From positions 186,001 through 250,000 of the forward strand of contig JABSSW010000053.1 of NCBI GenBank assembly GCA_018902385.1: a stretch of 64,000 nucleotides of DNA, in the 5' to 3' direction. The translations under genes and the position numbers were made by a program. The DNA comes from Physcia stellaris (Eukaryota; Ascomycota; Lecanoromycetes; Caliciales; Physciaceae). Below, one piece after another: positions 10,301 to 22,310 of the stretch. The notes below the pieces were generated by a model. That model was not told where the DNA came from. It made no database searches and saw only the letters and a program-made list of their open reading frames with translations. How positions within the stretch are numbered: the first letter of the stretch is position 1; the number at the start of each line of letters is the position of its first letter.

Positions 10301-13300
10301 CTAACAACACCCGTTGAGGTCAATCTCGTCCTCTGGTCCGTGACAGATTCTGTCAATATTGAGACACAAACACTCCATCAATTGTTCCGCCCGTTCCTCG
10401 GTCACAACGTCCGGATTGAACTGCAGAGACAGGCCAACGCTTTCGCCCTCGAGTTTGGAAAGCAGATAGACATGAACAGCATCACATCGTCCTTTCTGCT
10501 CGACGGAGGGCAAAGGGCGCCACGTCATGCCCGTCGAGTCATTCACGGGATGCTTCTCGAAAATATTACCACGCACCTGGGTATGGTTGACCATGGCCCC
10601 GACGGTAGGAGGGAATGGCCAGTCTGTACTTTTGGTGCACACGCTCGTGAAAGGGGTCGTCTCGTATGCCGAAGAGGCGATATTCTGTCCCTTGTAGGCC
10701 TCGAGCACTTCAATGTACCGTTGCCCCGGCTTGAAGGAGGCGCGTACAGGGATCACATTCGGGCACGGGCCCATGACGGTCTCAACTCCCTTGAATGCAA
10801 TGCTGCGACCGCTGGTGACTGTGATGAAAACGATATCCAGGCATTTGCTTACTTGGGCCATCGCAAGACCCCAGGCTGCATGAAGGAGATCTCCAAAGGT
10901 CGTGCGGCGAAGGCTAGAAGTGCGATGGATTCGCCGGAAGAGGGTACGGTCTGATCCATTGGCGCCATTCGCAGGGGTATCTTGTACATTGCTCAACCCA
11001 GTCAGCTTCGATCCTTGGAGCAGAGCTCGCCAGTGGCTGGCGGCTTCGTCGTTGTCCCGCCGGTCAACCTCTTGAGCATAGGCTATGAAGCTAGTCTGCG
11101 GTCGCATTGGGTGGCGCAAATAAGCCGACGCGAGATCGAGCAGGACCTGAGAAGTCATCCAATCATCCATCTGTACATGATGCAATCCAATGGATATGAG
11201 GCTGACGTCCGGCTCGGCCCGGACAAAGCCAAAGTGTGTCAATGGCCGGTCTAGGAAATCAGCTTCATGTCTGTTCCAGAAATCCCGTGCTTCATCCAGG
11301 GAATCGAAGACTTGAAGGCTGGCAGGGATTTGCTGGGGATGGGCGACTAATTGGACGCAATTTTCGCCTTCCACGTGGAAAATGGAACGGAGGGTCGCAT
11401 AGTGGTCCAGCAGGTCTTGACATGCTTTTTGAAGCAAGTCAGCGTCCGACGGGCCATGTACTTCGATAATGAGATGGACGTGATATGCCTCTGGCCAACT
11501 AGGCCCTTGTAAGAGAGTAGCCATCTGAGCGAAATTGACCGGGTATATTTTCTCAAATTTGAGACTAGGAAAGCGCGATGCTACCAGATCTTCAAACCCC
11601 GCAGGTAATGGGATTGGCTGTTCTGTCGGGGCATTGTCATTCAATGTCTGGGTATCGACACTATTCTCAGCGAGAGAAGATAGTCGAGAGTGTCGAAGGA
11701 GTCCGTCCATTGTTATTGTAACACCTCGTGCACGAGCCACTGAGACAAGTTGGATGGCCGTTAAAGAAGAACCTCCTAATTCGAAAAAGTCGTCGGAAGC
11801 AGAAATTTCCTCAGCAGGCATATCAAGTACCTCGCTCCACATAGCGCGTATCAGATGTTCTCTTGGATTCGTCACTGAATAGCCGTTTAAAGGCTCAATA
11901 TTGAGGTAAGACTGACGGTATTCATTGATGGACAAATGACCAAGTTTTTCAATCAGGAGGTTGCGGTCTGTTTTTCCAGTCGCCGACTGTGGTATATAAT
12001 TGATGGGAACTACAAAATTCGGCACCATGACGGCAGGCATCCAGCGTGACAATCGGTCCTTGATATTCTGGTATATATCTGGAAAGTTCACCATCTCACC
12101 CGGTGCCTTTATGAGACTGGTATGATCAGTGCTGTCCGTTGTATCTTCAGGCACCTTTGCTTTTTCACGTATTAGGACGAAGGCGACTAAAAAGGGTTTT
12201 TCGCGTCCTGGCTTTTGACCACAACAACAGCGTCGGAGACATTCGGGCAGTTGCGTAACTGGTGCTCGATTTCTGCGAGCTCAATACGCTGGCCGCGAAT
12301 CTTGACCTGGGTGTCTCGTCGTCCCATAAACATGATCTCCCCATTGCTCAACTTGTATCCCAAGTCACCAGAGCGATATACTCTCTCATTCGTGCCAGCC
12401 TTGCATGTACTTTTAGCATCCAGCCAACTGGGAGCAGGAATGAACCTGGCTGCAGTCATCTTGTCCTCACCAATGTACTGCCTTGCCACCAGAGGTCCGC
12501 GTATGATAATTTCGCCGATATCACCATCTGGTAGTGGGTGCATTGGATCGTCAGGATTGGTGATCCAGAGCTCACAGCAATTGAAAGCTCGCCCAATATT
12601 TGATGGATTATCTGTAGATGATATGCCTTCTCGAATGGCACACCAGCCTCCCTCAGTGGGACCGTATGCTTGAATGAGGTTTACTTTGGAGGCCCAGAGA
12701 TGATAGAGCGACCGTGGAATAGGCTCTCCGGCCAGTATAAGGGTACGCAGGCTCGGGACATCCTCTGGCCGAAACAACTTCGCAACGGTCGGCGTACCGA
12801 GAAAGTGTGTGACTCCCATGGCTTCCATGTCTTCTGCAATGTTTGCTCGGCGGTGCTCTTCGAGGATGCACAGACAGCCTCCGAAACCTAGGGCGTAGAA
12901 CAATTCCATGAAGGCCAGATCGAAAGCGTAGCTAGTCGCGTGTAACCAGCGCGACCGGTCGTTGGACTTGCTCGCTTGTCCGGACTCAAGCAAAGCTGTT
13001 GACACACTGCCATGCTCAATGACCACTCCCTTTGGGGTCCCCGTGCTACCTGATGTGAAGATGACAAAAGCTGAATTCTCATGAGTGGCAGAAGGTGGAA
13101 GAGGCTCGCTCGAAGCGTTCAAACTCCGTAATGCCTCTGGATCTACGAGTAGTGTCTCGACACTGTTGAGGCACTTCGCTCCCTTCCTTCTTTCGAGCTG
13201 TTCATGGAACGTCAAGATGATCTTGACCTCTGCTTTCTGAACCTGTTGGCTCCACCGCTCCTCGGGAAGCTGTGTATCTAAAGGGACCACGCAGCCACCA

Positions 13301-13554
13301 GCCTTCATGATTGCTAGAAAAGCGATGATTGCCTCAATAGATTTAGGTACGGAAAAGGCCACTTTGACCTCCGGGCCTACGCCCTTCGTCTGTAGATGAT
13401 TTGCTAATTTGTTAGAACACAAATCCAAATCATGGTAAGTCATTTGATCTTCCCGTAGACGAAGTGCGCACGCTTGGGGGTTGTCGACGGCATGACGTTG
13501 GAAGGCATCGTGAAAACATTCGGCCCTACGTTGAAGAGAGCCTTGAGTAGACAT
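10301..13554 (-). CDS. Single-module NRPS, A-T-C, interrupted by one frameshift
   Basis: The protein starts directly with an adenylation domain (from 13554). It shows A3 FTSGSTGTPKG, A4 FDLAFMEL with the Asp that contacts the amino group of alpha-amino acids, A5 YGPTEGG, A7 YRSGDLG and A8 RRDTQVKIRGQRIELAEIE. A10 SATGKTDR, a carrier domain (DDFFELGGSSLTAIQL) and a full condensation domain follow in a second frame (12154-10301). The condensation motif reads HHVQMDD instead of HHxxxDG. No reductase or thioesterase is present. A TAG at 12187-12189 ends the first frame; the second frame resumes immediately, beside a run of five A on the coding strand (12197-12201). No intron explains the shift, because every usable GT is in the wrong phase. 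A one-base error or a real mutation are both possible. A terminal C domain may condense the activated amino acid with a terpenoid alcohol or amine (inference). Confidence 0.85.
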
Positions 13555-14142
13555 GACCGTATGCGATCTTGCAACCTAGCGAGGGCGACAAGTATCCAAA
13601 CGCAACCGATTAGTATTGGGAAGCACAAAATCAATGTCCCGGAGCTGGAGAGGGTCGATACCAGTAAGGTAAGGAGGATTTTCGAGGTTGAAGTAGAAAG
13701 ATCGACGCACGAGGTACGGTCCCGACGAATCTAGTATGTTACGATGATACCAGCAGGATCCGGGACAAGATCGGGGAGGGGGAAAGAGTATTTAAGCGTC
13801 TCGCTGGAGTCGCTAAGCTGCAGACTCCTCCGTACAGTTTCCCCATACAGCAATTGCCGCAGCGCTAGGATTCCAGCTACACTTTTCCAAGAGTTGATTA
13901 CGATATCTAAAGCATTACTCTAACAAAAGCTTCCCATGTTTACCACTTGCTCAAGGGCTCAAAAGCGTGACGCGTATTTTCGGACTTCCCTCTTCTAAAA
14001 GCTAATCAATTAGATCAGATCACGTCCGCTCGACCGCCGTCTTTCGCTCCTTTAAGATTCAATCGGAAAAACCAGTGACTACGGATTGGACTACTGACTG
14101 ATTTACTGACTCGGGGTGGATTCCTCAGGCAGAGAGAATGAG
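13555..14142. promoter_or_regulatory. NRPS upstream region
   Basis: The 588 bases between the P450 stop and the NRPS start. The stretch should carry the NRPS promoter and the P450 3' end. No specific operator is recognised. Confidence 0.4.
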
Positions 14143-16039
14143 TTACGCCGCTCCGTCGAGCCTTTGGCGAGTCTTCTCTACCGGGCTAAGCTTCAGATAA
14201 AGTGGTGCCTTGTCCCACAATCCATAGAAGCGTCCACCTTTATAACGATCCGCACTCTTGCCGTCCAATCTAAGGTCGAAATTGTAAAGAATCATCGCCA
14301 CAACCACTCTAAGCTCAGCCATAGCTAACCTGTCAAGAAACTGTCATTGGACACCTGGGGAAAAGTGAGTGGGCTGGAAAACAACTTACGTCCTTCCGAG
14401 ACAGATCCTTGCACCATTGCCAAATGGCCGGCTGGCGTCCCTGTGATCATTGACAAACCTAGGGTCACCAAGCCATCTCTCGGGGAGGAATTTTCCTGGT
14501 TCTTTCCAGTTACGGGTCGACATATGTGCCGCGTATCGGCTTATGAGTACACAGGTCCCTCCTGGTACTGAATGTCCGACTACCTCCTTTCCCATCGGCG
14601 GCGCAAAACGAGCATGGTCGGAGAGAACAGGAGGATTCATTCGGAGGGTTTCTTGTAGGACTGCTCCGAGATATGAGCAGCTTTCCAGCGCTTTGCAGGT
14701 AATCTCCGAATTCGCGTTAAATTTTGTCCTTACTTCTTGGGTGACTTTCTCAAGGCATTGGCTATTCAAGCAAAGATTATGAAGTGTTGAGGTAATGCCG
14801 TTAGCAGTAGTTTCACTGGCTGGTTACTTGTGAGTAGAACATTCGGTTGATTGATCCTCTTAACAAGATCCTGAGAGTCCACTTACCTGCCAAAACAAGC
14901 AATCTAGCATAGGCGTAGATCTCCTCGTCGGATACTAGGCCATCTTCTTCCTTCGCGCTATGACGGAGCCTTAGACACGTCGACCAAAAGCAGCGAAGGA
15001 CACTGCTCACTTGAAAAAAGGCTTCAACAAATCCAGCCCCTCATTAGGGTCCAGTTTCCTTTGTTCCAATAACTTCGTAGTTTGAATCGCGCTCTGGTCA
15101 TTGGAGCGTAGAAGATTACAGAAGAAAGTGATCATCCATCGGCATATCATCTCGGGGAGGAAATTCACGAACTGCGCAAACAACACAGCTGAAATTTCGG
15201 ATTGAAAAAGCATATCGAGCCATGGGTTCCTCCGCAGAGGCCAGCCTAAACAGCCAAAATCACTACCAAACGTGAACCAGCCGGACGCGTCAAAGGTGAA
15301 GGCCATAATGCTGAAATGGGTGAGTGACACTCTCTTGGACTCTTGGGCATAGAGAAACTTACAAGCTGTATACCTCAACGACATTCTGCGGGTCCGCACG
15401 GCACCCCTTGTCAAGGGAATCAACGAGTTTATCTGCCAGTTTTTCTGCAATCTTCTCGTTGGACGCCATCGTCGCGCCAGCAAAGCCTTTGTCCGCGATT
15501 CGACGGAGCCTCGCGTGAGCCTACCGCTCCCAACAGATGGGTTAGTTGGAATCTAATCAGCTTTATTGACAGGGGATACTCACCACGTCTTGTGAAGACA
15601 AGAGTGAAGGTTCGTAAGGTTCCCATGAGTAATCATTTCCAAACATCTCCTTCGGGTCCCACGTGCGGCGATCTGCCAACCTTTTTAACATACCGACGCG
15701 CTGCACCACAAGGGACGGGGGAACAGAATTCTAGTGAAAGAGGAGAGCTGGCGGTCTTGACTCACGATAGATTGTGCCCCATGAGTCTTCATGTATGAAG
15801 GAAAGAGTGTTTGGAGCGATACGTACGACGTCTCCGTAGGTCTCGTGCAGTTTCAGGCATTCAAAGGCCCCGCGACCACGAAAGAAGTAGAAGACTTGAC
15901 GGAGGCGCGTGACCTTAGCCAGCAAAGGGCCTGGATAGGAGCGAAGAGGGTGAAAATAGACGTTGTAGATAAGGCGGAGGCCTAGCCCGAGAAAACCAAC
16001 GGTGAAAATGGCAGAGGCATAATCCGTTGACCAAGTCAT
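14143..16039 (-). CDS. Cytochrome P450 monooxygenase (first P450 of the terpene/NRPS cluster)
   Basis: A multi-exon class II P450. The N-terminal helix is followed by the 'YFHPLRSYPGP' hinge. The I helix is split by an intron near 14890-14823 and reads A-A-S-E-T-T after splicing. Other motifs are ExxR (QETLRM), PERW (FLPERWLGDPRF) and the heme loop FGNGARICLGR with the axial Cys. The last exon ends with a TAA at 14143-14145. All key residues are present. It sits between the NRPS and the aldo-keto reductase on the same strand, so co-expression is likely. The general class resembles fungal P450s of terpenoid and mycotoxin pathways. The substrate is inferred to be the cluster's terpenoid. Exon boundaries in the 15.5-15.75 kb part are the least certain. 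Confidence 0.88.
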
Positions 16040-16825
16040 GGCAGGCTATATGAGTACAGGAGCCAAGTAATCGATCAATTGCAACGTCCCTCCAACCGTT
16101 CAGACAATATACCTGGACTTCTCGTCTTGTGTCAACACAAAGGCCAGTAGAATTCAACAGAAAAGTCCTCGTCTAATCGAACACTCATGAAAGTCCGGAG
16201 TGTGATGGCATGGCAACTGCAGCTCCTAGCTCGATCGTATCACATCATGCAACGAATTCCAATCGAGAGAGGTGAGGGGACAAGAATCGAGTGGTAGATT
16301 GAGAGCTCTCATCGTCATGGAACCTCTCGGCTCGTCTTGTCGTCATGGTTGGATCAGATTCTTGTCAAATAGAACTAGGCCAAGCTTAATAGATCATCCC
16401 CGTGATCGGTTCAACCAGAGCGGGGCTCTAGGTCATGGGTGAAGGAGACGATGCTTGACGTGTCTATTTCGTGCATGTACTGAAAAATCACTGCTGTTGG
16501 GTTCGTGACTAGGGAACGATATGAAGAAGGGATTTGATTGGTTTCACTGTTCTAAATTGTAATACCACTACGAGCCTTGACATGCTAAACCCCACAGGTG
16601 AAGATTGCGGCATGCAGGTTCCTACGCGCACAAAGATGAGACCCGCTCGGACTGAGTTCTCGTGCTGCATTTGGATAGAGCGATGGCACAGTGGTGGCTG
16701 CAGATAAGATTGGATCGCCTAAAAATCCCACTCCCGCCCCGCACTAGCCGAGTATCCGTATTGCAACTCGATAGTAATCTTCACTACGATCATTGATCAT
16801 TCATGCAATTGCTGGCATTCTCCCC
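16040..16825. promoter_or_regulatory. P450 upstream / AKR downstream region
   Basis: 785 bases without coding signal between two same-strand genes. It should contain the promoter of the P450 that starts at 16039. No clear motif or repeat seen. Confidence 0.4.
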
Positions 16826-17927
16826 TCAGTAGCGGATGAATTCGGCCGGTGGGGCACAGTCGCTTACCAACCCCCACAGCGAATCGATCTGCTGCACAGT
16901 CTTCAGATCCAACGGACCCGCTGCTGTTGATTCCATCATATGTCTCACTTGTTCAAGCCTCGATGCGCCCAGAATAAAAGCATCCCCACGTGTGGCGTCC
17001 AATGGCGAATGCCACCTCAGCCATCGGCAAGCCAGATGGCTCTTCGGAATTCCAGTCTCCTCGGCAATAGAATTCCATATCGATAGAACATGCAGGTAAT
17101 CCTTTTGACGATAGAAGTCCAGGTACAGCTGGTCGGGCGGATTGGCTGTCGACCAGCGCCCGCTTACTACCTCCTCCAACTGAGCGACCGACTTGCAGAG
17201 AAAGCCTCCTGCAAGAGGACTGTAGGCGTAGAACGCCATGTTGTACTTGTGCAGGACCGGGAACAGGCTATCCTCCGCAGTGCGGGAAATGGCGTTATAA
17301 TTGCCCTGATACACCTTTGGAGCTACGAGACCGTGCGTGGTCGTGTACTCGTGCATGTATACGACGTCGGCAGGTGTGAAGTTTGATATCCCGAACTACA
17401 GCAAACGCAGGATCGGTCAGCCCGGGTTGACAGACAGACAGCGCCGGATTCCGCTCACCCTCTCAAACTTTCCTTCTCGATAGATCTCGTCGACGGCCTG
17501 AAGCGTCGTCTCCAGCGGCACCTTGGGGTCAGGAGTGTGCAAATAGAAAATATCGACCTTTCCCATCCCTAAATTCTGGAGAGACACACCGAATCCAGAG
17601 CGGATACCATCCCGGGTAAGACCGCAAGCGGTGCTTAAGCCGGCCATCCCAGAGACCTTAGTGCTAATTGCAAACCGGCGAGGTGCGGAGGCTTCGGCCA
17701 AGCATCGTTCTGCCTCCATCTAACATAATTAGCATGATTTGATTTCAACGGAATTTGCAGAAAGGTGCTAGGGTCTTTACGTAGTCTCTAGCGGTATCGA
17801 GTTCTTTAACCCCATGCTGCTCCAAAATCGAGAGACACTCGGCGACGTCGGATTCGGGAAAGCCAAATCCATCCCAGTTCAAGCCAAAATTGGCGGTACC
17901 GAACGAAATTGGGATTGGCTTGGCCAT
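16826..17927 (-). CDS. Aldo/keto reductase (AKR7-like)
   Basis: Three exons, with introns near 17783-17720 and 17459-17397. The start MAKPIPISFGTANFG is followed by 'GVKELDTARDY', which supplies the Asp and Tyr of the AKR tetrad. 'FAISTKV' gives the Lys and 'VDIFYLHTPD' the His. Downstream are 'FGISNFTPADV', 'PKVYQGNYNAISR' and 'FYAYSPLAGG', all typical of the aflatoxin-aldehyde-reductase branch. These enzymes reduce aldehydes or ketones with NADPH. Its place between the P450 and the terpene synthase suggests reduction of a carbonyl made by P450 oxidation (inference). The length of about 330 residues is normal and the tetrad is complete. Confidence 0.88.
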
Positions 17928-18846
17928 GCTGTATTCTGACTCTAGAGACTTGGAGGTGCATTTTCGATGCGTCCAAAACGCTCATTATATATGATGCCTC
18001 TCGATCGACTGCAGGTGAGGAAGCCAGCTGAGAGACATTTGTTTGCAGGAGATGTCTTTGCCCCTCTGACAAACGCGGGAACCCCGGTGGTTCGGGTGGG
18101 AGTCCCTTCAACCAAGCCAATGTGTCCGGGGAATCGTCGCTAGACTTTCCTCGTCGAGTGAACGCACCCGAGACGGCCTGATGCAGAGTATTGCTGCGAT
18201 AAGCTGGTACGACGAGTTATACGTAGCTAACGGTTGAAACCCTCCTGCGTCAACACTAGCTCAGAGAGCGCAGTAATTATGCATGGCGACCCCGCTTGTC
18301 TTAGCATCGAGGAAATGCGGATATTGCATGTGCAAAAGCATACCGCAAGCTCGAATATCCATTGCATATCAACCTCAGAGAATCAATTGCAGAGTACGGA
18401 CGTATGTCCGGACCCACCTGTTTCAATATCGAGGAAAAGCGGAAAATAGCTACATGGATAACTTAGTCTGAGCCATATCGGCCCGTATCGAAAGTAGGAC
18501 AGTACTCCTAGGTGCTTATTTTTGCGTCATTGACTGTTGAAAGAGATGGCAGTCAGCCCGGGAATTTCTAATTAACGGATACCTTACCAATCCGCACGGA
18601 ACTTTCAAATGGAGCGGGACTTAGACGACAAAAACCAGCCCCTTGTTGATTTGCAGGCCTCCCTGAGCCAGCACGTATCCTATGCTATATCAAAAATTTC
18701 ACATGAATCAATCGTAGACATATGTGAAGGTCATCTTGCAAGATGTTGTCACCGCACAGCGATAGAATAATGACTTTCCGTGAAGCCTCGAGCTCAAAAC
18801 ATTTCCTACGAGGCAGCGTCGATCATGCATCAATGCGAGGACGGTT
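17928..18846. promoter_or_regulatory. AKR upstream / terpene synthase 3' region
   Basis: About 920 bases without a supported gene. It should hold the AKR promoter. Short open frames overlap the AKR start on the same strand but are out of frame with it and have no motifs. Confidence 0.4.
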
Positions 18847-20634
18847 TCAATGGCCGTAAGACGTGATCAACCTGACCCTCCGAGTGGCTCTCACTTTTGA
18901 GTTCTCGGAGCCGAAATACCGTTCGGACTTGAAACTGCCCCGGGTAAATCAATCTACCCGTCATGGTCTCGGCAGGTTTGGTAAGCACGACTTACCTCCA
19001 ATTCAAATTGGCAAGGACGACGTCTTGACACGCCCTGATGTATTTCTGAACGTCCATGTCTAGTCTTTCACCGTAGACGGGGATTTGCGATAGGCTTAGA
19101 TACCACCATCGGTAACGTTCTCGTAGAAGGACGTCAACCCTATCATAGGCTTCTTGCTGTGAAAGCCCTTGATGCCGGAAAAGCTGTATTATGTTATGTA
19201 ATACTCCCATACTCTGTTGCTCTACTCAGTCACATAACGTCTTGATCGAGCTTCTCACGTACCTGTTCTTTATGATAGGAAAGAACGTCGTTCTGCCTGC
19301 CATGAATGATTAGATTCGCAGGAGCAGGCTTTCAAGGGCAAAGTTGACGAACAGCAGTACAATGTCTGCAGCACACTCTCTTAGAGTTTTGATGGCTCGA
19401 TCCTGGAAGACGTGATCTGGTAGCTCGAGTCCATTGAAGTATCTGAGATTGGATCAGCCGATAGCCTGACTTGTTCTATCCAAAAGTAACACTTACTCTG
19501 CTAGCGCCAGGCATGGGTAAACTCCAATGCTTTCACGTCTTAACTCCAGGTAAGACCCTTCGTCCGGCAATGTTTGGAGATTTCGGACTTCGACCTGGCC
19601 CAAAAGTCCATGGCAAAAGCCTCTCATGGCAGTGATGAAGCGTCGCTGGCTGCCTGGAAAATCTTATGAGACAATAGAACGCCACAACGAATGATGAGAT
19701 TCAGTAATACGTACCCAATGATGCGCGCTAGCCAGATCTTGCGTCAGCAGCTGCATCGCCACTGAGATGTTGTAGTTCCCGTACCTGCTGAACACGAAAC
19801 CAAACAGTATCAAATACCCTCCACAGAGGTCCGACTTTTGGATCTTGGAGAATCCGTTGGTGCTCTTCTCGTTGGTCTGTCATTATACTCATCAAATCAT
19901 CCATAACCGCTCGAGCAGCAGCTGGGTCCTCGTTCAAATGACCATCATCAAACACTACATAAGAAGATCTTCCTTAGTAAAGCAGAAAGAATGCAAGAGA
20001 GACGAAAGATTGGGGGAAAGCTTGTATTTACTGTCGTCAAAGTCAAATACCTACAGGGCAGTAGACTTTCGGTCAGCTATCCGAATTGGAGAACATCCTA
20101 CACACATGGCAGCAACAACGAACGGTCAACATACCCAATTACACCAATCTGAAATGCAGCGATACTCGGTCTCTGCTGCTTCGGCGGTCCATAATGCTGC
20201 AAAGTACGGAAAATCGGCTCGGATACGCTTCTTCCGGTCGGTATCGGAGTAGTTGCAAACTCTTTTGAGGCATTAGTAAACCCTTCCTTCACTCAAAGGA
20301 AGCTACCTGTCTTCGCTGACTCTGCTATCCAACTTTCGGACTCTGCTTTGACCTTGTCATAGAATGGGTTCGCCAGGGGCTTCACCGACACGAAGGACAC
20401 GAACAAATCCGGGATGGTGACGAAGTCTTCCTCATACTCTCCACACGAGACCGAGCCATTAGCGGCCCCGTCTGAAGCGCTCAGAGGGACCTCGGAGACT
20501 CCGTTTGGAACCTCGGAGACTCCATTTGGAACCTTGGAGACTCCCTGTGGAACCTCGGAGACTCCGTTTGGAACCTCGGAGACTCCGTTTGGAACCTTGG
20601 AGACTCCCTGTGGAACTTCTCCAAGTAAATCCAT
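18847..20634 (-). CDS. Class I terpene synthase (sesquiterpene-type cyclase) with N-terminal heptapeptide repeat
   Basis: Eight or so small exons. The N terminus carries a 7-residue repeat. 'DFVTIPDLFVSFVSVKPLANPFY' then begins the catalytic fold. The metal-binding Asp motif reads FDFDDMFDDGHL, split by an intron (about 20031-19957). The second metal motif is NDVLSYHKE (near 19292-19266), which matches NDxxSxxxE. The effector pair RY lies in the last exon (W-S-F-K-S-E-R-Y-F-G, near 18940-18912), and the stop is TGA at 18849-18847. These three sites together define fungal class I cyclases that ionise farnesyl (or geranyl/geranylgeranyl) diphosphate. The exon between about 19790 and 19710 is uncertain, because two splice choices keep frame. 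All catalytic elements are intact. Product unknown. This is likely the first enzyme of the pathway. Confidence 0.9.
20486..20618 (-). repeat. 21-bp coding minisatellite (heptapeptide GVS(E/K)VP(N/Q))
   Basis: Six complete copies and a partial one of a 21-base unit lie in frame at the start of the terpene synthase. They encode GVSKVPN, GVSEVPN, GVSEVPQ, GVSKVPN, GVSEVPN and GVSEVPL, preceded by GEVPQ. Changes between units are mostly E/K and N/Q/L and a few silent bases. The unit length is a multiple of three, so gain or loss of copies would not break the frame. Confidence 0.9.
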
Positions 20635-22310
20635 AACTTGGAGCAATTATTAGAATTGAAAAGGCGAGTGTACAACGGGGAAAGTTAACAGTACCGAACC
20701 GTGCTGAGCATGGGAAAAGAACTTTCACCGACAGATTGAACACTGTGTTTCCGTGTGCGCTGGATGGGCAGCACAGAGCTTCGTTTGAAGTCTCTGCATC
20801 TCACTCCCGACTCCAGACACGATTCACACCAACAATCTAGGGAACTTAACTTCAAGCTGCTCTAGTGAGGAGAGTGCCTCGAGGCTAAGGATTAGGCGCT
20901 TTTGTTCAGAGGAGGGCGCACATACCGAGCACAGCAATGATGGCTAGTTGATACCTTTCGATCCAGAGAGAACCGGAACACCGGAACTCGATAAAATTAT
21001 CGCTGTCAAGCTCCACAAAGTCGGTTATATCATCCCAGGCGCATGTGACTGCGAACCATTGGCCCTGAATGCGTGACCTTAAGTCAAGACGGCACTAATT
21101 ATGTCGTGCTTTGATTCAGGCACGATGAATCTAATGGGGGTCTGTGACCGACAGATAGCATATTAGATCGCAACGCAGTGTGACGGCGCCAACGCTGTTG
21201 TCGAGCTGAAGCATGCAATAGTGTAAAGCTGACCTTCTAGCCGATGCGCAGCTCCGCTGGGCTCAAGTCTCCTCATAACATCCTTTTCATCCGGCCCTGT
21301 CGGGTAAGGGGACGCAACATCGATTTCAAGTGCCCGCATGCATGAGTAGCCTATCCTGCACTTTACGCAATGAGTGGTAGGCTCAATACTCCTCATAGTA
21401 TCCTTTTCCATTCGGCACTATCAGATAATGGGGGCAATAACCAGTTCTACTGCCAGCATGCGTGGGGTGTCTTCTCCTGCACCTTCCCTCATGGGTGGTC
21501 ACTTATGCAAGACCGACGTTGAATGAGCGCGCTGTTCTTTCCAAGGACTTCGGAGGCTCATCAGTTGTTGTGAAAGCCTTTTCCTTACGTAATGAGTGGT
21601 CGGCTCAATATTCCTCACAGTATCCTTTTCATCCGGCATTGTCAGATAAGGGGCGCAACATCGAGATCTACTGCCAGTATGCAGGGGTATCTTCTCCACA
21701 CCTTACCCAATGGGTGGTCACTGATGCGAGCTCCACATTGAATAAGCGCACGTTCGGAGGCTCATCCGATGCTAAGAAAGTCACATCCCAGTAGAAGCGA
21801 GCCACATCGACGATTAGATTGCCCTCAAAGCCGCTGCAAATGTTGGAAGAGTCAGACGCGATTCTCCTACGCTCGCCGCTGAGTCGCTGACGGTTTCGCC
21901 AATGGGACATACGCCTTGAATTTCTTCAATTTCCGGTAACGCGTCGCCCCTGTATTATAATGGAGACCTTTGAGATCTTGAGTAGCGTGAGCCGGCATTC
22001 ACCGAGGATGGGAGAAATAGGATTGGAAATGTCCATCGAAACGCCACCTGTTCCATTGGTGTGTTGAAATATCATGGCATTCAACATGAATATGCTATGG
22101 AGGTACACAGCTATTTATCCTGGTGCCAAGACGCCAGAGAGCTCATGCGAAGTATTCCAACATGATGGACCATTAACAACTCGACGGCGGGAGTGAAGAT
22201 GACTGAATGGAGAGCAAAGACTGTGTTGGCATTACTTACGGGCCTTCGAGTAAATTGAGCTACTTTTGATGATATACAGCACCAAGGTAGACAGACCGAG
22301 ACTCAGATAT
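20635..22310. other. intergenic between terpene synthase and second P450, holding degenerate repeats
   Basis: About 1.68 kb. The first part should be the terpene synthase promoter. A block of degenerate tandem repeats occupies about 21,250-21,785 (separate entry). The rest shows no coding signal; short frames have no conserved motifs. Confidence 0.5.
21250..21785 (+). repeat. three imperfect tandem repeat copies
   Basis: A module beginning 'GGCTCAA..CTCCTCATA..ATCCTTTTC' recurs at 21260, 21380 and 21602. The second and third copies can be followed together for about 180 bases (through 'CTACTGCCAG', 'GGGTGGTCACT' and 'TTCGGAGGCTCATC'). The first copy is shorter, about 115 bases. Differences are mostly transitions plus small indels. 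The origin is unknown; no terminal repeats or target-site duplication were found. Confidence 0.75.

Noticed and set aside
10340-10954. 204-codon plus-strand frame
   Set aside because: It lies opposite the conserved NRPS condensation domain and has no family motif.
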